Below the pieces are notes generated by a model that did no database searches, was not told the DNA's origin, and was given only the letters and a program-made list of their open reading frames with translations. Of a stretch of DNA of 64,000 nt, positions 17,182 through 27,427 are shown piece by piece. The DNA lies in contig NC_014371.1 in assembly GCF_000144405.1 (NCBI RefSeq), positions 62,001 through 126,000 of the forward strand, read 5' to 3'. The DNA is from Prevotella melaninogenica ATCC 25845 (lineage in GTDB: Bacteria > Bacteroidota > Bacteroidia > Bacteroidales > Bacteroidaceae). Every line of letters begins with the position of its first letter. Within the stretch, counting starts at the first letter, position 1. A program made the position numbers and the translations under genes.

Positions 17182-17291
17182 AGTAGCATCAGAAAAGGTG
17201 CCTAATTGGACTTCAAAAGAGCGTTAACAAGACTTCAAAAGGGCACCTCTTGCAAGTCAATTAGGCATCTTTTAGAAGCCAAAAGAGCATG
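17182..17291 (-). repeat. Five-module 22-bp-period intergenic element, copy C (minus orientation)
   Basis: Minus-strand modules start at 17291, 17269, 17247, 17225 and 17203. Heads are CATGCTCTTTTGG, GATGCCTAATTGAC, GGTGCCCTTTTGAAG, AACGCTCTTTTGAAG and AGGCACCTTTTCTG. The tail (AACTAACTGATTTCC) is more diverged. It lies in the 754-bp divergent gap before the TonB receptor locus. Confidence 0.85.
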
Positions 17292-17610
17292 TATTGGTTT
17301 TGAGTTGTATGAAAATAGTTTACAAATAACGATGTGTGAGAATCAGTTGTTTGCAGAAGACGGATAGGTTGAATATCTATTTGCATTTTATCTTGTAGTT
17401 TATCCTCCTTTGTAAGACCAAGTCATTTGAGATACTAATACCCTACAAGCGTATAAATCTTTACCCTATCTCTACTCTATGAATTTAACAAACGAACCCC
17501 TCTTGTTTATAAAGTGATTGCAGAATAACTACTAAGTAGTTTTTGTGTTAACTATGTTTAAAATCGCAAAAAATAAATAGGTTGTGGAGAAATACCTGCT
17601 GTTTTTTTCG

Positions 17611-17664
17611 TAATTTTACCCCCAAAATTCATTTAAGGCATGAGTAACAACTCAGTTACATGCC
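17611..17664 (+). promoter_or_regulatory. Possible promoter and leader hairpin of the TonB receptor locus
   Basis: TAATTTTA at 17611-17618 is a near match to the -7 box. Just downstream a hairpin can form: GGCATGAGT (17637-17645) pairs with ACTC and ATGCC (17650-17653 and 17660-17664). It could be a metal-responsive operator or leader structure; no known site was matched. Confidence 0.35.
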
Positions 17665-17679
17665 GCATATTGGAAAAAG

Positions 17680-18000
17680 ATGAAGCAAAAGACAACGATA
17701 AAACTTATCTATGCGTGGACACTTCTTTTTGTGTTCACTTCTATGCTTTTGCTCAAAGATTTCCACTATCATAACACTTCTTATCACGGTTCAGACAAGG
17801 CTTCTGTAAGCCATAATGCTTCGTTGAAGCAGGTTTGTAGCACTTGTGACTTCACAATGCACGAGTCTGTCGAAGCTAAAGCAACAGTTTTCCAGCCTGT
17901 TGTAGCGATAAGTTGGGTCCCAAAACGTATATTTACAGAACAAACTGTCTATCAGGCTGTTGTCTCAATCAATAGCCATTCGCCTCCGACAGTGGGCTAA
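17680..18000 (+). CDS. Small membrane-anchored His/Cys protein beside TonB receptor
   Basis: 106 residues, no named family recognised. An N-terminal hydrophobic helix (IYAWTLLFVFTSMLLL) acts as anchor or signal. It is followed by a His-rich patch (KDFHYHNTSYHGSDKASVSH) and then CSTCDFTMHES, a CxxC with nearby His, all likely ligands for a metal. The domain is short and similar in layout to small periplasmic proteins encoded beside metal-uptake TonB receptors. It lies 131 bp upstream of the receptor on the same strand and has the only promoter-like sequence before it. Metal binding is inferred from residues, not shown. Confidence 0.6.
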   Translation: MKQKTTIKLIYAWTLLFVFTSMLLLKDFHYHNTSYHGSDKASVSHNASLKQVCSTCDFTMHESVEAKATVFQPVVAISWVPKRIFTEQTVYQAVVSINSHSPPTVG

Positions 18001-18131
18001 TCATCACCTTATTTATATGGGATTGGTGCGCACTAAGGTGTGCATACATGTCCGTAAGACAAACTTTTCGTAGGTTCTTTGCCCATTTGCTGAGGCGAAA
18101 GAGCCGTCTATTGACATTTAATATTTAGTCT

Positions 18132-20249
18132 ATGATGCTTAAATTAAAATTAGACAGGCATCAGTGGGCTGGTGTTTTATTCGCATTGCTGTGTTGGTGT
18201 ATGCCGTTAGCTGCACAGCATGAGAATACCACTAAGCCTACTCATGATTCCATTTGCCTAAGTGAAGTTGTGGTTTCTACTCGTCGCCAGATGATGAGTG
18301 TAAACCAAATAGGCAGTCAAATCAATCAAACCGCCATTACAAATGCTATGGGACGCTCCTTAGGTTCATTGCTTGAGGGGGTCAGTGGTATAAGTTCTAT
18401 CCAGACAGGAACAATTGTTTCAAAGCCTGTGATACACGGAATGTATGGCAATCGCATACTCTTGGTGAGCAATGGTGCACGTCTGACGGGTCAGCAATGG
18501 GGTGCAGATCATGCCCCAGAAGTAGATAAAAACAGTTATAGTAACATCGAAGTGGTGAAAGGAGCAGATGCTGTAAGATATGGTTCTGAGGCACTTGGCG
18601 GTATTGTGCTTATGCAACCTTCCCCCTTACCTTATGATGTCAGTGGTCTTCATGGTATGGTAGCGGGACTTTATGGCACCAATGGCAGACGCTTCGGAGC
18701 CTCAGGTTATGTTGAAAATAGCTTTAAGTGGCATGGCGACTGGGCGTGGCGTTTACATCTGAATACCGAGAATGGAGGCGACAGAAGTACGGCTCATTAC
18801 CTGCTAAACAATACTGGAATGCGTGAAAACGACCTCTCCCTCGCCTTAGGTTATAGGCGTGGAGCGTGGCGATTAGAGACAGGTTATAGTCTGTTTGCAC
18901 AGAAATTAGGTGTTATGCAGAGTGCACAGATGGGTAACGAACAGCTGTTACAAGAGCGTATCCGCCTCGGTCAGCCTGTCGACTTCACACCTTTCAGTCG
19001 GCATATAGACTATCCTTTTCAGCAGATAACTCATCATAATGTCTATTTCAAGGCGTTTTTTGATCACGAAAAGATAGGACATTTCGCTTTTCAATCAACC
19101 TTCCAGCAGGACAATCGACGCGAAAACCGCATCCGACGTCTGAACCATTCGGACATTCCTACCGTCAGTTTGCACTTGAATTCGTTGCAGAACTCACTCG
19201 TATGGAACAAGGGTTATCAGCATTGGAAGAGTGAAGCAGGAGCGCAACTGCTGATAACTGATAACACGAACGAGCGTGGAACGGGTGTTGTTCCTATCAT
19301 TCCGAATTACACGGAGGTAGCTTTCGGACTCTATGCGCTGCAGAAATTCACTGCTGATCGATGGGGAATGGAGGCTGGAGTGCGCTTTGATGGACAGCAA
19401 ACAAAGGCTGACGGCTATGATTGGACAGGACGAAGATATGGCGGAAAGCGTGACTTTGCGAACTTTACTTATAGTCTTGGTGGTCATTATCACATCAATA
19501 AACAACTGAAACTGACCTCCCATTTTGGTGTAGCTTGGCGTGCCCCACACGTCTATGAGCTGTATAGTAATGGCAACGAACTTAGTTCTGGTATCTTCGT
19601 TAAGGGCGATTCAACCCTCCTTTCAGAGCAGAGTTACAAGTGGATTAGCTCTTTGAAGTATACAAGTAAGTACTTTGATGTTCAGCTCGATGGCTACCTT
19701 CAGTGGATTAATAACTACATCTTCGACCAGCCAACAGGGCGGAATATCACGGTTGTATCAGGTGCTTACCCTGTATTCCAGTACAGACAGACACGTGCTT
19801 TCTTCCAAGGTGTCGACTTAGATGCCCACGTTCGCCCCGTATCGTCGCTCGATTATCATCTTGTTACGGCAATGATTTGGGCACGTGAGATGCCTTCTCA
19901 CGCCTATCTACCTTATATTCCGAGCTTCCGTCTGACCCATTCACTGACGTGGTCGCTGCCTTTCTTCAAGGCATTCTCACCTAAGTTAGGACTCACTCAT
20001 CGCTTTGTGGCTAAGCAAACACGCTTCAACCCTGCCACAGACCTCATCGCCAACAGTCCTGAAGCCTATCATCTTATGGGCTTTGATGTTAGCTTCTCGG
20101 TGCCAATGCGTGAAGGTCAGTCACTTCGAGTAGGACTGATGGGAGACAATATCCTTAACCGTGAGTACAAGGAATACACTAACCGCAGCCGCTACTATGC
20201 CCATGATATGGGGCGTGATGTGCGCTGTATGATTACATGGAACTTCTAA
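18132..20249 (+). CDS. TonB-dependent outer-membrane receptor
   Basis: 705 residues. Signal peptide ends near LCWCMPLAAQ. A short TonB-box-like stretch (LSEVVVSTRRQ, about 43-53) precedes the plug domain, with MGRSLGSLLEGVSGISSIQTG, HGMYGNRILLVSNGARLTGQQWGAD and NIEVVKGADAVRYGSEALGG, typical TonB receptor signatures. A 22-strand-type barrel follows and ends RYYAHDMGRDVRCMITWNF, with the terminal Phe of outer-membrane barrels. No carboxypeptidase-like N-terminal domain is present, so it is not of the SusC class. Plug loops contain many His/Asp residues. Followed after 17 bp by a lipoprotein gene. Substrate is unknown; a metal or metal complex is plausible given both neighbours. Confidence 0.9.
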   Translation: MMLKLKLDRHQWAGVLFALLCWCMPLAAQHENTTKPTHDSICLSEVVVSTRRQMMSVNQIGSQINQTAITNAMGRSLGSLLEGVSGISSIQTGTIVSKPVIHGMYGNRILLVSNGARLTGQQWGADHAPEVDKNSYSNIEVVKGADAVRYGSEALGGIVLMQPSPLPYDVSGLHGMVAGLYGTNGRRFGASGYVENSFKWHGDWAWRLHLNTENGGDRSTAHYLLNNTGMRENDLSLALGYRRGAWRLETGYSLFAQKLGVMQSAQMGNEQLLQERIRLGQPVDFTPFSRHIDYPFQQITHHNVYFKAFFDHEKIGHFAFQSTFQQDNRRENRIRRLNHSDIPTVSLHLNSLQNSLVWNKGYQHWKSEAGAQLLITDNTNERGTGVVPIIPNYTEVAFGLYALQKFTADRWGMEAGVRFDGQQTKADGYDWTGRRYGGKRDFANFTYSLGGHYHINKQLKLTSHFGVAWRAPHVYELYSNGNELSSGIFVKGDSTLLSEQSYKWISSLKYTSKYFDVQLDGYLQWINNYIFDQPTGRNITVVSGAYPVFQYRQTRAFFQGVDLDAHVRPVSSLDYHLVTAMIWAREMPSHAYLPYIPSFRLTHSLTWSLPFFKAFSPKLGLTHRFVAKQTRFNPATDLIANSPEAYHLMGFDVSFSVPMREGQSLRVGLMGDNILNREYKEYTNRSRYYAHDMGRDVRCMITWNF

Positions 20250-20266
20250 TTAAAAAGATAAAAACG

Positions 20267-21907
20267 ATGAAAACAAAAAGATTTATAAATGGTCTTGTGC
20301 TTGCTTTCAGTGCAGTAATGACCATGCTGTTCGTGGCTTGTAACCCTGAACAGCCTGAGAATGAGAAAGAAAACAAACTACATGAAGACCCTGTTCGGGC
20401 TGTCTTTACACTGCAGGAAGGAACACTCGACAATGCTTCTGCCTTCGACAATACGCCAAAGATGGCTAACTTCAAAGCGGCTTCAGTTCCTGCTCAAGTG
20501 ATAGAGTGGGAGACAACGGCTGGTCAAGGCTGGCATGTGACGAGTGCAACGAAGTCGTTCAGCGTAAAGAATAGCGTGGACAATCCTTCTGTCGTTTACC
20601 TTTTGAAGATGGAGTATTATAATGCAAAGGGCGAAATGATGAACAGTCAGTTCTATAACCTTGGTCAGGATAAGATTCATCAGCACTTCTTCTCAATGTT
20701 CAAGCAGGTGATGTATGAAGGACAGATGAGCTCTGTGCGTGTCACCAACAAAGCAGAACTGCCTTACGACTACCGCTATATCGACGAGTTGAACGGCACT
20801 TTCATTGGCGATACGAACCCTATGGGCTTCCAAGGTCTTATTAAGTTCGTGAAGCCTGGACGTGAGTTTACACTCTCTGTCGACCTGCTTCACGCTGCAG
20901 GAAGTAAGTTTGGTGACGACGGAAAGGCCTCTCCTTTCTACAATCCAGCTGGAAAGTTGCTTAGCATTGGACTTTGGGATATCAACGTTAAACTGCCTAT
21001 CGTGATTGATGGGCAGTCAACTGAGGAGAGTACTACCGACCCTTCACTTATCAATCCTGCAAAGGCGGTGATCGAAATCTATAATGGTCACCTCCATGGT
21101 CCACATGCTTTTCATCAGAACCCAACACCAAAAGAATTGAAGTATATCGGTCGTAACTATAAACTTACCTATACTTTGGAGAATGGAAAATGGGTGGCTG
21201 ACCCACAGAATGGTAAGAGTGTGAACCTTATGGGAAGCAGTGAGGAACATTATGTGTCGGCTTTTGTCATCCACTATTACGACAAGGCAGGCAACGAAAT
21301 TACCTCTCAAATCGTCAATAATGGCGAAGACAGCCACTATCAGCACTTCTTTATGGTAGATGATATTCGCCCTTCTTATGGCGGAAAGAAGGAGGCAACC
21401 GATGTTAACTCTACTGAATTCTTCGATTATGTCTACTGTGATACGGACCCATGGAATAAGACTAACAAGTTTGATGGTGCTAAATTCACTGGTCAGTCGA
21501 ACCCTATCGGACACAAAGGCTACTTTAAGTTCTTGCGTACGCATAAGCAGTTTAACCTCGAAATTCGCCTGATGCGCGCTCGTAACTCTAAGTTGACAAA
21601 TGGCAAAGCAAGTTCTTTCTGTGCGCCAACCGCCCGTCAGTTGAAGGAGGAAGCATGGCTGCCAACCATCGTCGTACCGATGAATATCTATATGGACAGC
21701 GATGAGCGCGAACTGGATGAAAAGGTTTACGACACTGATTACGATAAGTTAAGCGACAATGCAAAGGATTATTCCGAGAGTAACTTGGTGTCAATCCGTT
21801 CACTGATGGATGCCTTTGGAATAACCGATATCAAGACTGCTGTCCTCGATTTCTGGTGGAATTTCCACGGAGATAGCAAGCACAGCGATGCTGGTTTCTG
21901 GTTCTAA
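20267..21907 (+). CDS. Lipoprotein with duplicated His-rich domain, partner of TonB receptor
   Basis: 546 residues from the ATG at 20267. Lipobox LFVAC with Cys25. Two homologous domains are visible: residues about 42-250 and 265-478. Matching pairs include YYNAKGEMMNSQFYNLGQ with YYDKAGNEITSQIVNNGE, HQHFF (138-142) with YQHFF (358-362), DTNPMGFQGLIKFVKPGREF with QSNPIGHKGYFKFLRTHKQF, and SKFGDDGKASPF with SKLTNGKASSF. The second copy also has HLHGPHAFH. The His clusters suggest metal or haem binding. Position 17 bp after the receptor suggests a surface lipoprotein that captures the substrate for it, as HmuY does for HmuR. An earlier start at 20237 would overlap the receptor gene and lacks a signal peptide. 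Confidence 0.8.
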   Translation: MKTKRFINGLVLAFSAVMTMLFVACNPEQPENEKENKLHEDPVRAVFTLQEGTLDNASAFDNTPKMANFKAASVPAQVIEWETTAGQGWHVTSATKSFSVKNSVDNPSVVYLLKMEYYNAKGEMMNSQFYNLGQDKIHQHFFSMFKQVMYEGQMSSVRVTNKAELPYDYRYIDELNGTFIGDTNPMGFQGLIKFVKPGREFTLSVDLLHAAGSKFGDDGKASPFYNPAGKLLSIGLWDINVKLPIVIDGQSTEESTTDPSLINPAKAVIEIYNGHLHGPHAFHQNPTPKELKYIGRNYKLTYTLENGKWVADPQNGKSVNLMGSSEEHYVSAFVIHYYDKAGNEITSQIVNNGEDSHYQHFFMVDDIRPSYGGKKEATDVNSTEFFDYVYCDTDPWNKTNKFDGAKFTGQSNPIGHKGYFKFLRTHKQFNLEIRLMRARNSKLTNGKASSFCAPTARQLKEEAWLPTIVVPMNIYMDSDERELDEKVYDTDYDKLSDNAKDYSESNLVSIRSLMDAFGITDIKTAVLDFWWNFHGDSKHSDAGFWF

Positions 21908-21969
21908 ACGAGAAAGTTAATGGCTTATCCCTACCGCTCTTGATGCGATAGAGGAGGAAATAATATGGG

Positions 21970-22003
21970 AGACAGAAAGTATTTACGCCCTTTCTGTCTT
22001 CTG
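21970..22003 (+). terminator. Hairpin after the receptor/lipoprotein genes
   Basis: AGACAGAAAG (21970-21979) pairs with CTTTCTGTCT (21990-21999) about 65 bp past the stop. The T tract is interrupted (TCTGTATTTCTGTATT), so termination efficiency is uncertain. Confidence 0.5.
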
Positions 22004-22049
22004 TATTTCTGTATTATTGTAAAAACCTTTCATATCCTCGATTTAAAAA

Positions 22050-22159
22050 CATCATCTTTTGCCTTTGAAAAGATGCCCAATTGGCTTGCAAAAGATGCCC
22101 TTTAAGCCCCTTACTAACGCCCTTTTGGACCCTTACTAAGCACCTTTTGAAACTCTGTT
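22050..22159 (+). repeat. Five-module 22-bp-period intergenic element, copy D
   Basis: Modules start at 22050, 22072, 22094, 22116 and 22138. Heads are CATCATCTTTTGC, GATGCCCAATTGG, GATGCCCTTTAAGC, AACGCCCTTTTGG and AAGCACCTTTTGAAA. The tail contains CAACTGCTTGATAA, then a stretch similar to that after copy A (TTTACAG...ATGCTGAAAAG). It lies in the 757-bp gap before pfkA. Confidence 0.88.
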
Positions 22160-22266
22160 TTGCAACTGCTTGATAATAAAAAATTTACAGGGATGCTGAA
22201 AAGATACGTTTTAACCATCTTTTCTGCCTTTTTATGCAATAATATGTAAGGATATTTCATGAGAAG

Positions 22267-22297
22267 GACCTCCCCCAACCCCTCCGAAGGAGGGGAG
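22267..22297. repeat. CCTCCCCC...GGAGGGG REP-like palindrome
   Basis: CCCCTCC (22279-22285) and GGAGGGG (22289-22295) with a GAA loop, preceded by GACCTCCCCCAA. An inverted relative is at 31276-31312. Such C-rich palindromes are common extragenic repeats in Bacteroidales. Confidence 0.6.
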
Positions 22298-22594
22298 TTG
22301 CCTAACGGAGAAAGATTCCATGAGTAATTTATTGTTATGTCTGTTGCTCCACACATCGATAGTGCCTTCATGGTTTTTGTGTCCCTTCAGAAATTTGGTT
22401 TGAACTTTGTCTCTGTCCCTCCTCTCTACCTTTGCCTTATTGTTACATATTGTGGACTAATGAACGATTAGGGTTTAATAATATTCCCTGTTCTCCTTTT
22501 CTTTGTGTGACATTTTAAAGTTCATAGATAAGTAGTGAAAATTCGCTGATATAAGATATTTTTTTTAAGATGTAGGTAACTTTTCTGGTTGTAC

Positions 22595-22626
22595 TTTGCT
22601 TTTGTGCCATTTATTTGTTATCTTTG
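22595..22626 (+). promoter_or_regulatory. Bacteroidota promoter of pfkA (and probably the ATP synthase operon)
   Basis: -33 TTTG at 22595-22598 and -7 TATCTTTG at 22619-22626, separated by 20 bp, a textbook Bacteroidota promoter. It is about 38 bp upstream of the pfkA ATG. No separate promoter is obvious in the 62-bp gap before atpD, so it may also serve the atp genes. Confidence 0.7.
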
Positions 22627-22664
22627 CGCTTGGATTTAATTAAAAAAGAGTTCTAAGACTATAT

Positions 22665-23642
22665 ATGGGCAAAATAAAGACAATAGGTATTCTGACCTCT
22701 GGCGGTGACGCCCCTGGAATGAACGCAGCAATACGTGCTGTGACCAGAGCCGGCATCTATAATGGTTTTGAAATCAAAGGTGTCTATCGTGGTTATGAGG
22801 GATTGATTACGGATGACATTAAGCCTTTTACCACTGAGAATGTTAGCGGTATTATCGGTCAGGGCGGTACGATACTCAAGACGGCACGCTCAAAAGGTTT
22901 TAAAACGATGGAAGGACGTCAGCAGGCATACGATAACCTTGTCAAGGAGGGTATTGATGCGTTGGTTGTCATTGGTGGTAATGGCTCGTTGACGGGTGCG
23001 ATGATGTTTGCACAGGAGTTTGATTTCTGTTGCATCGGTCTGCCGGGTACGATAGATAATGACCTCTATGGTACGGACAGCACCATCGGTTATGACACGA
23101 CGATGAACACAATTATGGAGTGTGTCGACCGTATTCGTGATACCGCTCAGAGCCATGAACGCATCTTCTTTGTAGAAGTAATGGGACGTGATGCTGGTTT
23201 CCTTGCACAGAACTCGGCTATTGCGAGTGGTGCAGAGGCAGCGATTATTCCAGAAGACTCTACTAACGTCGACCAGTTGGGTCGCTTCATGGAACGTGGT
23301 ATTCGTAAGTCTAAGAGAAGTTGTATCGTTATCGTCTCTGAGAGCCCTAAGTGTGGAGCGATGTATTATGCTGACCGTGTACGCAAGGAGTTCCCTGACT
23401 ATGACGTACGTGTGTCAATTCTTGGCCACTTGCAGCGTGGTGGTCGCCCTTCAGCACGCGACCGTATCCTTGCAAGTAGTACGGGTGTTGGTGCTATTGA
23501 GGCCATTATGCAGGGACAACGTAATATTATGGTAGGTGTAAGAAACAATGAGGTGGTTTATGTTCCTTTGTCTGAGGCAATCCGTTCAGATAAGCCTTTC
23601 GACAAGAAACTTATTAAGGTTCTCGACGAGTTGAGTATTTAA
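22665..23642 (+). CDS. pfkA: ATP-dependent 6-phosphofructokinase
   Basis: Phosphorylates fructose 6-phosphate, the committing step of glycolysis. 325 residues, the standard prokaryotic length. Motifs: the ATP loop [15 protein letters not shown] (11-24), [14 protein letters not shown] (125-138) containing catalytic Asp131, and [12 protein letters not shown] (170-181). The nucleotide-type motif reads GGNGSLTG at 104-111: Gly107 is the residue typical of ATP rather than PPi use, but the preceding position is Asn106 where E. coli PFK-1 has Asp103, a Mg contact. It is followed 62 bp later by atpD. Identity is secure; the Asn is a point to check. Confidence 0.95.
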   Translation: MGKIKTIGILTSGGDAPGMNAAIRAVTRAGIYNGFEIKGVYRGYEGLITDDIKPFTTENVSGIIGQGGTILKTARSKGFKTMEGRQQAYDNLVKEGIDALVVIGGNGSLTGAMMFAQEFDFCCIGLPGTIDNDLYGTDSTIGYDTTMNTIMECVDRIRDTAQSHERIFFVEVMGRDAGFLAQNSAIASGAEAAIIPEDSTNVDQLGRFMERGIRKSKRSCIVIVSESPKCGAMYYADRVRKEFPDYDVRVSILGHLQRGGRPSARDRILASSTGVGAIEAIMQGQRNIMVGVRNNEVVYVPLSEAIRSDKPFDKKLIKVLDELSI

Positions 23643-23686
23643 AGAGATTTTTACACCTTATTTATATATAGAGGAAATAATAATAA

Positions 23687-25228
<1,542 letters not shown>

Positions 25229-25267
25229 TCATCTTCTTGCACAAACTGAATAATAATTGAATTGTCT

Positions 25268-25507
25268 ATGTTGACACTTAGAATAGTTTCTCCCGAAAGG
25301 ATTGTCTTTACAGGCGAGGTGGATAGTGTGCTGGTTCCTGGTACAGTGGGACCATTTGAGATTCTCAATAATCACGCGCCTATCATCTCTACACTCGTTG
25401 AAGGCAAGGTAGCTTACAGCGTAAAAGGTGATACTAAGGAACTTCATATCGTTGGCGGATTCGTTGAGGTGAAGAAGAACTTGGTCAGTCTTTGCGTAGA
25501 AATCTAA
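25268..25507 (+). CDS. atpC: F-type ATP synthase, F1 subunit epsilon, short form
   Basis: 79 residues from the ATG at 25268 (an in-frame TTG at 25262 would add two). It matches the N-terminal beta-sandwich of epsilon: LTLRIVSPERIVFTGEVDSVLVPGTVGPFEILNNHAPIIS, then GGFVEVKKNLVSLCVE. It stops there, so the C-terminal pair of helices, which in other bacteria inhibits ATP hydrolysis, is missing. Short epsilon subunits are usual in Bacteroidetes. It follows atpD by 39 bp. Confidence 0.93.
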   Translation: MLTLRIVSPERIVFTGEVDSVLVPGTVGPFEILNNHAPIISTLVEGKVAYSVKGDTKELHIVGGFVEVKKNLVSLCVEI

Positions 25508-25537
25508 AAGATATAACCGACAGACAGCTGAATACGG

Positions 25538-25948
25538 ATGATGGATGTTAACAAAGTGTATAAGAAGTACTATAAGAATAACTTGCTGATTATCGCAGGT
25601 CTCTATCTTATTGGCTTACTCGTTGTGCAGCTAACGCAGCAAACGGCTTATATCAATTTGCTGACTATCAGTGCTGTTTACTCACTTATCACCTCTTCTA
25701 TCTATGGAGGAGCATGGAAAGCGATAGCCAGTCAGTCGCCCACGGTTATGAATAACTTCTATCTTGCGGGCTCTGGTTTTCGTATGCTGTTGGCATTCTT
25801 GACTGTTGTCGTTTATGCAATGGTGGTGAAAGAACGCGCAATGGTAATCGGCTTTGTCGTTATCTTTATGATATTCTATCTTGTGCTGTTGGCATTCGAT
25901 ACCGTCTATTTTTACAAAGTGGAAAAGAACAATAAAATTAATAATTAA
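25538..25948 (+). CDS. Small membrane protein within ATP synthase operon (AtpI-like position)
   Basis: 136 residues with four probable transmembrane helices (NLLIIAGLYLIGLLVVQL, INLLTISAVYSLITSSIYGG, NFYLAGSGFRMLLAFLTVVVYAMVV, VIGFVVIFMIFYLVLLAF). Start at 25538 or the second Met at 25541. It ends four bases before atpB. The place between F1 genes and the a-subunit gene, size and helix number match AtpI-type proteins, which assist assembly of the c ring in other bacteria. Sequence similarity to AtpI is not obvious to me, so the role is inferred from context. Confidence 0.7.
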   Translation: MMDVNKVYKKYYKNNLLIIAGLYLIGLLVVQLTQQTAYINLLTISAVYSLITSSIYGGAWKAIASQSPTVMNNFYLAGSGFRMLLAFLTVVVYAMVVKERAMVIGFVVIFMIFYLVLLAFDTVYFYKVEKNNKINN

Positions 25949-25951
25949 CGA

Positions 25952-27049
25952 ATGAAATATCTCAAGCATCTGATTTGTATGGTGATGATGCTCTTCCTGC
26001 TTCTGCCTGGTGCTGCCGCATCAGAGAGTAAAGGGGAGGGTGTTAACCTGCAGGAGATATTGTGGGGACATATTAAGGACTCATACGAGTGGCATGTAAC
26101 CAATATCGGTGATAAGCCAATCATCATCAACCTGCCAGTCATTGTGAAGACATCAAATGGTTGGTACACGGGTTGTGCTGAGGACTTTGCTGAAGAGCCG
26201 TTAGAAGAAGGTCCACATGCGGGCTATCGTCCTTGTAAGAACAACCCAGACCTATTCATTGCAACGAAGGGGAACTACGAAGGTCGTATCGTTGAGTTGC
26301 AGAAGGGCGGCACAGAAATGCGCCCTCTCGACCTCTCTATCACGAAGTCGGTGTGTGTACTCTTCATTGATGCCATCATTCTCTTGCTGTGTATCTTGAT
26401 TCCAGCACGCTGGTGTCGTCGCCATAAGGTTACGGATAAGGCACCAAAAGGCTTCACTGGTTTGATGCATATGTTTGTGATGTATGTCTATGATGAGGTG
26501 ATTAAGCCTACGTTGGGTAAGGATGCAGACAGGTTTGCACCTTATCTTCTGACGTGTTTCTTCTTCATCTTTGTGGCTAATGTCATGGGTATTGTGCCAT
26601 TCCCACCAGGAGGTGGTAACCTTACGGGTAATATAACCATAACCTTCTTCTTAGCCGTGTGTACGTTCCTCGTGACAAACCTCTCGGGAACAAAGCATTA
26701 TTGGAAGGATATCTTCTGGCCTGATGTGCCAACTTGGTTGAAGGTACCGGTGCCTTTGATGCCAGTTATTGAGATTTTTGGTATCTTCACAAAGCCCTTC
26801 GCATTGATGGTGCGTCTCTTTGCCAACATGATGGCAGGACATGCTATTGCGTTGGCTTTAACCTGTATCATCTTCATCATGGCAACGATGGGTGTTGTCC
26901 TAAGTTCATCCATGACGATTGTGAGTGTAGGTATGAGTATCTTCATGATGCTTTTGGAGGTTCTGGTTAGCTTTATTCAAGCTTTAGTATTCACGATGCT
27001 GAGTGCTGTATTTATCTCTTTAGCACGTGTTCATGAGGCAGAAGGATAA
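25952..27049 (+). CDS. atpB: F-type ATP synthase, F0 subunit a
   Basis: 365 residues, much longer than the enterobacterial subunit because of an N-terminal signal-like segment (MKYLKHLICMVMMLFLLLPG) and about 100 extra residues before the first conserved helix, a known feature in Bacteroidetes. The core region has PYLLTCFFFIFVANVMGIVPFPPGG and, near the C-terminus, EIFGIFTKPFALMVRLFANMMAGHAIAL, with the essential Arg in the MVRLFANM motif that faces the c ring. Forms the proton half-channels in the inner membrane. Followed by atpE after 86 bp. Confidence 0.95.
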   Translation: MKYLKHLICMVMMLFLLLPGAAASESKGEGVNLQEILWGHIKDSYEWHVTNIGDKPIIINLPVIVKTSNGWYTGCAEDFAEEPLEEGPHAGYRPCKNNPDLFIATKGNYEGRIVELQKGGTEMRPLDLSITKSVCVLFIDAIILLLCILIPARWCRRHKVTDKAPKGFTGLMHMFVMYVYDEVIKPTLGKDADRFAPYLLTCFFFIFVANVMGIVPFPPGGGNLTGNITITFFLAVCTFLVTNLSGTKHYWKDIFWPDVPTWLKVPVPLMPVIEIFGIFTKPFALMVRLFANMMAGHAIALALTCIIFIMATMGVVLSSSMTIVSVGMSIFMMLLEVLVSFIQALVFTMLSAVFISLARVHEAEG

Positions 27050-27135
27050 AAAGGAGTGAAGGAGAGAAACGCTTCTCATCTCCCGAGAGAATAGATAAGA
27101 AATAAAAAATAATTAATAATTAAAAGAAAGAAACT

Positions 27136-27375
27136 ATGTTGACATCATTGTTATTAGCAGCAGAAACTGCAAAGTTAGGCGCCGCTATCGGTGCAGGTAT
27201 CGCAGCCGTAGGCGCAGGTCTTGGTATTGGTCGTATCGGTGGTCAGGCTATGGACGCTATGGCTCGCCAGCCAGAGAAGATCGGTGAGCTTCGTTCTGCT
27301 ATGATTATTGCAGCCGCATTGGTTGAGGGTGTTGCCTTCTTCGCTGCAATTATCGCTCTCCTCTGTGTATTCTAA
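27136..27375 (+). CDS. atpE: F-type ATP synthase, F0 subunit c
   Basis: 79 residues, two transmembrane helices joined by the polar loop RQP (44-46). The ion-binding carboxylate is Glu64 in AALVEGVAFFAAII. The residue after it is Gly and helix 1 (GAAIGAGIAAVGAGLGIG) has no Gln, so the Na+ ligand set described for Na+-type c subunits (Gln in helix 1, Glu-Ser/Thr in helix 2) is absent, pointing to H+ coupling. The glycine-rich helix 1 is as expected for ring packing. Confidence 0.95.
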   Translation: MLTSLLLAAETAKLGAAIGAGIAAVGAGLGIGRIGGQAMDAMARQPEKIGELRSAMIIAAALVEGVAFFAAIIALLCVF

Positions 27376-27427
27376 ACTACTCAGAGAATTATTAAACAAA
27401 TTGGTAAGAAAAGTAATTTAGCAGCTT

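Noticed and set aside
21044..21544. 166-codon frame antisense to the duplicated-domain lipoprotein gene
   Set aside because: The sense strand shows homologous repeated domains, so the antisense frame is a shadow.
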